Assembly (NCBI GenBank): GCA_037954325.1
Contig: JBBMNZ010000007.1
Location: 11,283,501-11,347,500, forward strand
Reading direction: 5' to 3'
Origin: Fistularia commersonii
Taxonomy: Eukaryota > Chordata > Actinopteri > Syngnathiformes > Fistulariidae
DNA: 64,000 nt
Shown: positions 56,090 to 64,000 of the stretch, in pieces
How positions within the stretch are numbered: position 1 is the stretch's first letter
Layout: each line of letters begins with the position of its first letter
Program-made: the position numbers and the translations under genes
Notes under the pieces: model-generated
Databases searched by the model: none
The model's input: only the letters and a program-made list of their open reading frames with translations
Told to the model about the DNA's origin: nothing

Positions 56090-57573
56090 CAGTGGTCCCC
56101 AAACTACGGTCCGGGGGCCGGATATGACCCTCCTCCACATTTTTCCCGGCCCCTGAACAATACAAGCGATGCATTATGATTTTTTTTTTATTTCTGGCCA
56201 CGTAATCGTGACTTGTACATGCATAAAGCCTAACATTGTATTCCAGCCTTCTGCAGTCTGTACCTTATCTGAAACCCCTCCCTGAAAAAAAAAAAAAAAA
56301 AAAATCCCAGACACCCCCCTCAAACAACATGGAATAATAGCAAAAAGATTAGGTAAGAGAAAAATAGATTCAGAATGCAGGGTATTTAACCTGCAGTGGA
56401 CAAACGATTATTTTATCGCTCAATTCAAAGAAAAGGCTGTTTGTCTCATCTGTTGAGAGACGGTGGCTGTATTCAAAGAATACAATATGCGCCGACAAAA
56501 TGAATCCTGTCACAAAGACAAGTATGATAGCTTGCAAGGCCAAATGCGAGCAGACAAACTCTCCAAGCTAAAAAGTGGACTGTTAGTTCATCAGAGTTCA
56601 TTTGTACGCAAAGCTCAGCTTTTGGGTTGCTCCACTGATAGCAAGTAGCGGTAAACCTTTCACTCATGGAGAATTTGTCAAGAAATGTTTGAATGCTGTC
56701 ACAGAGGAGGTGTGTCCCGAGAAGAAAGATGTCTTCAATGTTGTGAGTCTGTCGGTGACTAAAATCACAAGACACATTGAAGAAATTGGGGGTACTTTAT
56801 ATGCCCAGCGGCAGCAGAAGACAAAAGAATTTGACTTTTTTTCATTAGCACTGGATGAGAGCACGGACGTGCAGGACACAGGGCAGCTGCTAATTTTTAT
56901 TTGTGGAGTTAGGGCAAACTTTGAATGTGCAAGGATCTGGCAGCCCTCCAAAGTCTTAAAGGGACTACGACGGGGGAGAATATTTTTGGCAATGTATGCC
57001 AAACCATGGAAGAGTTGAACCTGGACTGGTCAAAGCTTGTTAGCATCACGAATGACTGAGCTTCTAGTATGGTGGGCGTGACTCGCGATCTAATCGGGCC
57101 GGTCTAATTGGGATGAACATATATTGGTAAGCTTCCTTTTTTGACTTGAACGAGCCATTCTGAGTAAGAGCAAATATAGTCATAATGAAATCTACTGCGT
57201 TCTACAATCATACTGGTAGTGAAATGTGTTGTGGTGGTAGGTGTTGGTATTAGTTCGGTTTCATAGCCTACGCGCTTTCTGTTTTTTTTCTGTGAAAAAC
57301 TTGAAAAGGGTTATTTAGTTATTATTCAATTCATAAACAGTGTTATTTATTTCATTAATAATGTTATTATTTATTTTCTGTTTTTCTTTTTTTTCTGTCA
57401 AGATCCCAGAAAGGGTTAATTTTTGGTCATGTGTGGCTTTCTGGAAAACAATAAATGTTGACGTTTAAACACCTCTGCCATCCTCACACTTTTTGTAACA
57501 AACTGGCCCGACCCCCCCGTCAGAAAGGGGAAAAGTTATTTGGCCCTTGCAGAAAAAAGTTTGGGGACCCCTG
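56090..57573 (+). mobile_element. hAT transposon with partial transposase
   Basis: Left end CAGTGGTCCCCAAACTACGG and right end AAGTTTGGGGACCCCTG are inverted and hAT-like (Charlie type). TTACAACA (56082-56089) and CTATAACA (57574-57581) form an 8 bp duplication with two mismatches. The 1.48 kb element keeps only the N-terminal half of a transposase gene, followed by about 450 bp of AT-rich DNA to the right end. The C-terminal dimerisation region is lost. Confidence 0.85.
56350..57110 (+). pseudogene. hAT transposase (ZBED/GTF2IRD2-like), N-terminal half
   Basis: The reading starts with RVFNLQWTNDYFIAQFKEKA and VCLIC, a BED-type zinc finger in which the Cys pair is kept, but a stop follows CLIC and the first expected His is replaced (NMRRQNES-CH). 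Next come KSGLLVHQSSFVRKAQLLG, a frameshift, GKPFTHGEFVKKCLNAVTEE and LSVTKITRHIEEIG. The catalytic-domain start FFSLALDESTDVQDTGQLLI carries the first Asp of the hAT triad. It ends around ELNLDWSKLVSITND and MVGVTRDLIGR. The second Asp and the Glu lie beyond the deletion. This enzyme type cuts and pastes hAT DNA; this copy cannot. Confidence 0.85.
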
Positions 57574-57922
57574 CTATAACATCACTCGTCTGTATTACCA
57601 ATACCACTCCACAAATATTGTTCACTTAAGGAAGGGGTTACAAGGGCGAGTAAATGGTCTCAACTTGTATAGCACATATACATTACGCAATACAGTAGAA
57701 CTCCAGCTTACGAACGCCCCTAATCACGAACAAACCACATACAGAGTTTTCACTCAACTAGCCTTGGTGCAGAAACACACAATCAAACTAATGGGATTTC
57801 TTTAGCATAGCGGCTGTTGTGCGTGGTGCTCTGCATTAATTACATCATTCATCATTGTGTTCTCCCGTTATAACGCATTTTGTGCTTTTTTTTTTTTTTT
57901 TTTTAGGAAGTTAGCCCTCATT

Positions 57923-57965
57923 ATGACTCCCAAAAAAGTGCTGGTGATAATGATATTGAGAAAAA
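57923..57965 (+). pseudogene. Tigger transposase N-terminal stub
   Basis: ATG at 57923 begins MTPKKVLVIMILRKSK in one frame; relative to 44641 (MATKKVKSTGYSDIKKK) a small deletion causes a frameshift. The gene is then cut by the LINE insertion at about 57965. Confidence 0.6.
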
Positions 57966-58530
57966 GTAAATAATCTGTGGGGCGGAGGTGGATGGGTTGT
58001 CAGCAGGGGGACATAGTATAAGTGTGTGGCTGGGGGGTGCTTGGGTCCAGGTGTGAATGTGAGTGCTCAGCCAGAGGAAGGGGGCGTGGTAGCTTGCAAG
58101 GGTGGGAGGGTTTGGGGGAGAAATTGCTTTTACAGCTCTTGGGAAGAAACAGTTTTTCAGCTGAGATGTGTGGTATCGATTGTCCCGTACCACTTTCCTG
58201 ATGGGAGCGGCACAAACAGGCTGTTGCCTGGGTGGGTGGGATCCAATGCAATGTTCTTAGCCTTCTTCTGCATCCGGGCATCGTACATAGCCCCCAAATA
58301 CGGAAGAAGACAGCCCACAATGCTGTTCTCACCACCCTGGCCAACTGCTTTCTGTCTCGTGCCGTGCAGCCGCCATACCACACTGTAGCACTGAGACAGA
58401 GGAAGCTTTCTATTGTCTGTAGAAGTTGATGAGTAGCTAGGAGGAGACCCCAGCTTTCTTTAGCTTGCTGAGCAAGAAGATTTGTTGCTGGGCAAGGCAC
58501 TGATGGACAGCAGGCTACTGCTCATGTTTC
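57965..58530 (-). mobile_element. L2/Rex1-type LINE 3' part, minus strand
   Basis: On the minus strand: QQAKESWGLLLATHQLLQTI, then ATVWYGGCTARDRKQLARVV, a frameshift, NSIVGCLLPYLGAMYDARMQ, KKAKNIALDPTHPGNSLFVP and LPSGKWYGTI. A 3' region rich in Pro/His codons follows to about 57970. This is the C-terminal end of an L2/Rex1-type ORF2 (the ITVWYGSCT...DPTHP-..LF-LLPSGRRYR pattern). It is inserted in the Tigger element. Confidence 0.8.
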
Positions 58531-58569
58531 ATCCATGACCGGCTAATGGGGAGAAATTATTTTTACCAG

Positions 58570-59865
58570 GTTCTTTGTCTTTCGGCTTTACCCTTCAGGG
58601 GTCGCCACAGCAATTCAACTTTTTCCATCTAAGCCTATTTTTTGTATCCTCCTCTCTCACACCAACTACCTTCATATCCTCTCTCATGACGTTCATCAAT
58701 ATTCTCTTCGGTCTTCCTCAAGATCTCCTGCATGGCAGCTCCAATTCCAGCATCCGTCTACCAATATATTTTCTCTTCTACCTCTGTAGATGACCAAACC
58801 ATCTCAGTCTGGCTTCTGTGACCTTCTCTCCGAAACATTTAACATGTGATATTCCTCTGATAGACTCATTCCTGATCCTATACATCCTGGTCACTCCCAA
58901 AGAGAACCTCAACATTTTCATCTCTGCAACCTCTAGTTCTGCCTCCTGTCTTTTCGTCATTGTAACAGTTTCTAGTCATACAGCATTGCTGGTCTCACCA
59001 CTGTCTGGTACACCTTTCCTTTTATTCTGGCCAATAGTCTTCCATCACATTGCACCCCTGACATGTTTCTCCACCCATTCAAACCTGCTTGGACCCGTCT
59101 CTTCACCTCTTTTCCACGCTCTCCACTGGTCTGGACTGTTGACCCCATGTACCTGAAATCCTCCAATTTCTTGATCTCCACTCCCTGTAGCCTTACCATT
59201 CCATCCAAGTTCCTCTTATTCACAAACATATACACTGTCTTGCTGCGAACCTTCATTCCTCTTCTTTCAAAGGGTTACCTTCACCTCTCTAGATTTTCCT
59301 CAACCTGTTCTCTGGTCTCACTACAGATCGCAATGTCATCTGCAAACATCATGGTCCATAGAGATTCCTGTCTAACCTCATCTGTCACCCTGTCCAAAGG
59401 GTCATACAGCCATTTCCATCCTTTTTGCAAAGTCTACCACCAACTGTCCCTCTGTGTTCCTATGCTGTGCACCAAATCTGCCCATCACTTCTTCATCCCC
59501 TCTATTGCCTGCACCAACATGCCCATTGAAGTCTGCACTAATTACCACTCTCTCATCTCTGGGGATATTCTGCATCACGTCATCTAACTCATTCCAGAAC
59601 TACTCCTTTTCCTCAAGCTCACACCCCACCTGTGGGGCATAGCCACTAACACCATTGCGCATCACACATTCAATTTACAGTTTCAGACTCATGCCTTTTC
59701 ACCTGGTCCCCTGTACACACACTATATCCACCTCCCTTCTCTGCATCATGTCAACCAACTCTCTACCTTATCCTGTCAATGTCTCAATATCCAAAGTCCC
59801 TACGCCCAGTCCCAGACCCTTACCTTCCTCTTCTCTCTCTGCTTCCGAACACGACTTCCTCCTCT
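58570..59865 (-). mobile_element. RTE-clade LINE, internally deleted, minus strand
   Basis: On the minus strand from 59865 come the endonuclease (residues like GADFNGHVGAGNRGDEEVM near 59540-59470), then a direct jump near 59400 to SLWTMMFADDIAICSE (motif C), VNKRNLDGMVRLQGVEIKKL (59210-59150) and the C-terminal DRIRNESIRGISHVKCFGEK-like region (58880-58800). The end is GACCCCTGAAGGGTAAAGCC. About 1 kb between endonuclease and motif C of the 19-21 kb copy is absent. It is inserted in the Tigger element. Confidence 0.85.
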
Positions 59866-60033
59866 GTTTTATGGCCAAAAAAAAAACATTAAAATGTTTC
59901 AAAAGAGTACAGCATGTTTTTTGGGGTTGGAGAACAGATCAATGGTATTTACACTGATTTCAATGAGATAAATTGATTTGTTTTGCAAACAGTAAAAGAA
60001 CAAATTTAATTTGTAACCCAAGGTTCTACTGTA

Positions 60034-60296
60034 TGGCCTCCAGCATGTCCCACAAAATCGGAAAAAACTTCATCTTTGATACAATTACATTAAAAGAGGT
60101 TGATTGAAATGTAAAGCAATTTCTGAATGGTATTACAACAAAGAGTAATACCAAATAAGTACCCCCATTCTTGCTGAGTGCTATGGGCTAGCTTTTTGAA
60201 TTTATTGGTAATTTATAACATTAAATGGGTTAAAATGATGTCTTATAAATTAAAGGTGACAGTTAAAAACAATGCTATTCGCTTTATTTTGTAAAC
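60034..60296. other. Unannotated gap between transposons
   Basis: About 260 bp of AT-rich DNA without recognisable features separates the Tigger and pogo elements. Confidence 0.4.
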
Positions 60297-61793
60297 TACT
60301 GTATTATTCGCACTATATGGTGCACTTAAAATCCTTACATTTTCTCATGTACCTCTGCCACTTTTTGTAATACATACTGTGTTTTAACAAAATATTACTG
60401 TAAATTTGAGGACCTTCAAAAATGGCACCTGTCAAGAGACATGCTTACAAAGCGGAATTCAAACTCAAGGCTATCAGTCACACATCAGATCATGGGAATA
60501 GAGCAGCTGTGAAAGAATTCAACATTAATGAATCAATGGTACAGAGTTAGAAATAGCAAGCAGATGAAATGTAAAGAAGACCAAACAGAGTTTCTGAGGG
60601 AACAAAGCGAGATGGCTGCAGCAAGAGGACAAAATTGAACAGTAGGTCATTGAACAGAGAACAGCAGGTAGAAGCGTCTCTACAGTCTCCATTCAACTCA
60701 AGGCAACAGCAATACCACATAACATGAAGATCAATGACTTACAAGGAGGTCCATCTGGGTGCTTCTATTATATAAATAGGCGTCTTTTCTCCATCAGCAG
60801 CAACTGACAAAGCATTACAAAGAAACATTACAACATTACAAACATTACAAAGGTCCAGCGAGACCACATCACCAAAATGGACAAGGTCCCCCTCACTTTT
60901 GACATCCCAGTGAACCGTATTGTTGAGAAAACAGGGTGCAGTACGATATCTATACCCATCACAGGGAACGAGAAGTTATTCATCACTGTAGTTCTCTGTT
61001 GTCATGCTAATGGCCAGAAACTACTACCATGGTCATTTTTAAGAGAAAGAAGTTGCCATAAGAAAAGTTTCCAGCCAGAGTCATCATCAAGGACAACCCA
61101 GAGGGCTGGATGGGCAAAGAGAAAATAAGTTAACGTCAAGAGACCGGATGGCTTTTTCCACACATCTCCATCACTATTGATCTACGATTCCATGTGCGGC
61201 CCTCTAACCAATACTGTTAAAAACTCAAGTGAAGAAAACTAATTTGGAGCTTGCCGTCATTAATCAAAGAACTCCAACCGCTGTATAATGGTGTAAACAG
61301 GATGTTCAAAGGTAAATTGTGAGCCATGTGGGAGGATTGCTTGACAAAAGGCAAACACCTTTGCCAAGACAGGGAGGCAGTGCCGGGCAAGGTACGCCCC
61401 TATCTGCCTATGGATGGTGGAAGACAAGGCTAATGTATTTGTCCTAACTGTGGTTCAAGCTTTCACGAAAGCCAGCATCATTGCTGAACAGCCAAGTAGA
61501 GAAACTGATTCGGATAATGATGAGGGAAGCTGGCATGCTTGATACCGATAAGTCGCTATTGAACTCACAGACTGAAGATCAAGAAATTGATGGTATTGTG
61601 GAAGTGTAATGATTTAAAATTTGAGTGTATTTTTCTGTATTTGTTACAACTGAACAATATTCTGAGATATTGTGAATGAGTTGAATAAAAGTTGAATAAT
61701 AAGCTGACTGTTTTGTTTTACTTTATATATCATATGTTTTATCATGCACCTTATAATGAAATTAGACCCATTCATTGATATTGCAATATGGTA
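60297..61793 (+). mobile_element. Pogo-type DNA transposon, nearly full length, dead
   Basis: The left end TACTGTATTATTCGCACTAT and the degraded right end (ATGCACCTTATAATG then TTGCAATATGGTA) match the family at 35146-36319 and the widespread fish element with GGCGC-ACTATAAGG ends. A full transposase region lies between, but with many stops and frameshifts. Confidence 0.75.
60422..61609 (+). pseudogene. Pogo-type transposase, DDD triad incomplete
   Basis: ATG at 60422 gives MAPVKRHAYKAEFKLKAISH, then GNRAAVKEFNINESMVQS and a stop: the N-terminal helix-turn-helix. A second DNA-binding region with KTKQSF-GNKARW-like text and STVSIQLKATAIPHNMKIND follows in another frame. The catalytic core opens at 60877 (MDKVPLTFDIPVNRIVEKTG) with the first Asp kept, then CCHANGQKLLPW. 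LIYDSMCGP near 61180 keeps the second Asp. QPLYNGVNRMFK near 61275 has Tyr-Asn where active relatives have Asp-Ile, so the third Asp is lost. The end (ETDSDNDEG..., a stop at 61607) matches the acidic C-terminus of POGK-like transposases. Confidence 0.8.
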
Positions 61794-61799
61794 TGTCAA

Positions 61800-62990
61800 T
61801 CGCCAACGGAGGTGAGCGTCACATTGGTTAAGCCCGTCTCTGTACTTCAGTTACATTTAGCCAGGACGAGCCAGGAACTGAAATGACAACCTTCCTATCA
61901 GAGGGACTCCCAGCTCTTCTAACGCCGCCCCAAATGAAGAGATCTGTAGCTTTTAAAGCTCTGCTTGGTAAACCTATGTGTATGAAAAAAACATCATGTC
62001 AAGGATTTGTGTTTCATCTTGCTTTCAGACAAAGAGGCATTAACAGGCCTGCTCACCCTGCTCCCTCCAAATCTGAGTAGAAGACGGTGGTGCTGTTTGG
62101 ATCAGTGATCATTAATGAATTTTTCCTCTGCAATGTGCACGTCGCCACTGCACACTATCATTGCCGGGGGGGCGGGGGTTGTCAAGGTCCACCTACCACA
62201 CTCGGGAACATTCTAGTCTCCATTGCCATGCTGTTACTGATCCAGCAGAATAACGGGTTGGCACCCCGGGGCAGCCGTCTAAACAGTTTTTCTCCGCTCT
62301 ACAAAGATTCATCTCCGACCGTGGCTAATTGAGATGGGCGTCACTACGGGAAAACCAGCAAAGAGAGAAAACGTCATATCTTTCAAGGAAACGTTATTAA
62401 AGTTGCGCTTGAGGCGCTATACCAAGCCGGAAAACGATTTCACACCTTGTTTCCCGATAATGGTACATTTTCATGAATTAGATGGCGTAATTAGAAAACA
62501 TTTTAATGAGGTAAATATCTGATACAAAGTCAAATCGAATCACCCCATCACCGTTAACCTTCATCTCCGTGTGATGAGACGGAGGGGAATGGAGGGGAAT
62601 GGAGGGGAGTGGAGCGACGAGGTTTGAGGATTGAAATTCAAATGCAGGCAGTAACAGGTTTGACTTGTGTAAATCAAAAGAAAAGCAAAGATATGAACAA
62701 TGCCACCAAGTTACGGAGAAAAAGACATTGAGATGCTAAAGGTTGCGAAGAGAAGCTCCAGTAATGGCGGAGCAGCTGTAGGCCTCCAATAAGTATGAAT
62801 GTGTGCAATAAGCTCCCTAATTGGCTGCTGAGAACAACATGTTTGACATTGAACTTTTGCTAATCACGACGTTCAAGGCTATCACCTTTTTTTCCCCCAG
62901 ATATATTTTTCTGCCGCTTCTCTGAGTCAGGAAGTGCCGCATTTTGAAAGTCAACAGATCTCATTGATGCAATTCCACCAGTGTCATTTA
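61800..62990. promoter_or_regulatory. Repeat-free region, candidate regulatory blocks
   Basis: Between two transposons lies about 1.2 kb of unique-looking DNA. It carries GATCATTAATGAATTTTTCC near 62105, GTGGCTAATTGAGATGGGCG near 62320, GGCGTAATTAGAAAACATTT near 62484 and AATGAGGTAAATATCTGATAC near 62505. Three short GGAATGGAGGG units occur at 62584-62610. The homeodomain-like cores and lack of repeats suggest possible enhancer sequence. Short open frames here (61883-62080, 62087-62332, 62334-62522) show no known protein. Confidence 0.3.
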
Positions 62991-62995
62991 AGCAC

Positions 62996-63545
62996 CGGTG
63001 GAAGGCCTTGGCCTTCGAAAGCAAAGAGAGAAGAGGAAGGGCAAGAGTCTGGGGCTTTGAGTATCACATGGACAGGAAAAGGTAGAGAGTCGGTAGACAT
63101 GATGAGTTGATTGACATGATGCAGAGAACAAAGGTGGATATACTGTGTGTCTAGGAGACCGGGTGGAAAGATAGTAAGGCTACGGAGCAGGCTTTAAGTT
63201 GTACTATAATGGTACTGACAAAAACAGAAATGGAGTAGGAGTTATCTTGAAGGAGGAGTTTGTTAGGAATGTTCTGGAGGTGAAAAGAATGTCAGATAGT
63301 CTTAGGAGTCTGAAACTGGAATTTTAAGGTGTGATGCTCACTGTTGTGAGTGGCTATGCCCAACAGGTGGGATGTGAGCTTGAGGAGAAGGAGAAGGTCC
63401 GGAATGAGCTAGATGACGTGATGCAGAATATCCCTCGAGATGCGAGAGTGATTTTGGTGCAGACTTCAATGGGCATGTTGGTACAAGCAATAGAGGGGAT
63501 GAAGAAGTGATGGGCAGAGACGGTGGTAGACTTTACAAAAAGGAT
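62996..63545 (+). mobile_element. RTE LINE 5' fragment (endonuclease)
   Basis: It starts TTCGAAAGCAAAGAGAGAAG, at the same point as the other two RTE copies, and reads through GACAGGAAAAGGTAGAGAGT, then QRTKVDILCV-like text with a stop at the VQETR motif. NRNGVGVILKEEFVRNVLEV, QQVGCELEEKEKVRNELDDV and MQNIPRDARVILVQTSMGML follow, the last being a frameshifted ADFNGHVG motif. It stops near 63545 at MDIDC, so polymerase and 3' end are missing. Confidence 0.8.
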
Positions 63546-63708
63546 GGATATTGACTGTAATGAACCCTTTCTTTCAGAAAAGACAGGAACATACGTTATC
63601 TTAGAAGAGCGGAGGAAGGAGGACACAGGTAGACTCCATCTACCTACCTAGCCAGACAGCATAGGGTGGTTATTTGTAGGTATATATATATGTATATATG
63701 TGTGCGCT

Positions 63709-63712
<4 letters not shown>

Positions 63713-63745
<33 letters not shown>
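63713..63745. repeat. (TA)n microsatellite
   Basis: A TA tract of about 33 bp next to imperfect TA/TG units from 63680. Confidence 0.96.
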
Positions 63746-63749
<4 letters not shown>

Positions 63750-63769
63750 ATGCTGCTTTGGCTAAATTA

Positions 63770-64000
63770 TTCACGGTCTATACCGCATATCCTGCACCAA
63801 GTAGAGGGGTTCACCCTGGACCAGTCATCATATAGGAGTGCCACATATGGAGACATACAATCATTCACTCTATTACTCACACATCTGGGGAATGTAGGGT
63901 CTCCAATGAACCTACAGCATGTTTTTGTCTGTGGGAAGAAACCCCATGAAGAAACAGTAGAGATAATGGAGACTCCACACAGATAGGCCTACTGTCAGAA
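63770..64000 (-). mobile_element. V-SINE, minus strand, running off the window
   Basis: GAGGGGTTCACCCTGGACCA, GAGACATACAATCATTCACT, GGGTCTCCAATGAACCTACA, GCATGTTTTTGTCTGTGGGA and GGAGACTCCACACAGATAGG are V-SINE tail, middle and core in reverse order. The tRNA-like head lies beyond 64000. Confidence 0.85.

Larger units (their letters stand above)
57693..60031 (+). mobile_element. Tigger-type transposon carrying two inserted LINEs
   Basis: Left end CAGTAGAACTCCAGCTTACG and right end TTGTAACCCAAGGTTCTACTG are inverted repeats, flanked by TA at 57691-57692 and 60032-60033. The upstream region and start context (TTAGCCCTCATTATGACTCC) match 44620-44650, and the right region (AAAAGAGTACAGCATGTTTT) matches 45095-45125. 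The transposase is broken after about 16 codons by a LINE inserted at about 57965, and a second LINE follows at 58570. Without the LINEs the element is about 480 bp, so the transposase body was already deleted. Confidence 0.8.

Noticed and set aside
58818..59957. Plus-strand frames up to 174 codons
   Set aside because: They are antisense readings of the minus-strand RTE copy.

Overview
The window looks like intergenic or deep-intronic DNA from a teleost, probably a percomorph. I recognise no intact host gene, rRNA or tRNA gene. The lineage call rests on repeat content: V-SINE (DANA/mermaid-like) fragments, a second tRNA-derived SINE, Rex3-like and other RTE LINEs, L2/Rex1-type LINE ends, a Neptune-like Penelope element with a GIY-YIG domain, hAT, Tigger/pogo and piggyBac-like DNA elements, Ty3/gypsy and retrovirus-like LTRs, and long (CA)n and (TA)n tracts. 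No species is assigned. All family names come from memory of consensus sequences, not from a search.

Layout. 1-8 kb: mostly unannotated, with one old unclassified repeat, one tRNA-SINE and two V-SINEs. 8-10 kb: a V-SINE split by a 716 bp hAT element, with a SINE-derived minisatellite on its 3' side. 12-16 kb: LINE end, possible conserved noncoding block, V-SINE minisatellite split by a Rex3 fragment, a second Rex3 fragment in the opposite orientation, then about 1.5 kb of a degenerate LINE of the restriction-like-endonuclease type. 17-24 kb: RTE fragments, including the longest one (19.06-21.41 kb, minus strand). 24-32 kb: several Penelope pieces, an inverted pair of Penelope 3' ends, a main Penelope relic (30.34-31.92 kb) and an L2/Rex1-type LINE end. 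33-34 kb: possible noncoding regulatory blocks. 35-36.3 kb: a pogo relic split by a gypsy LTR, primer-binding site and gag. 38-42 kb: microsatellites, an isolated 44 bp direct repeat, a fold-back repeat containing a piggyBac-like MITE, and a Tigger-like MITE containing a solo LTR. 44-45 kb: Tigger relics. 45-55 kb: microsatellites, the second copy of the old unclassified repeat, a retrovirus-like LTR and long unannotated stretches. 56-61.8 kb: a nested pile of hAT, Tigger (holding two LINEs) and a nearly full-length but dead pogo element. 62-64 kb: a possible conserved block, an RTE endonuclease fragment and a V-SINE.

No pathway or operon is encoded here. The biology on view is layered transposition and decay: every transposon reading frame I could follow is broken or has lost catalytic residues. 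I did not find a new functional system. The best leads are the nesting order with target-site duplications, the paired Penelope ends, the short highly conserved direct repeat, the unclassified repeat pair and a few repeat-free blocks that could be cis-regulatory.
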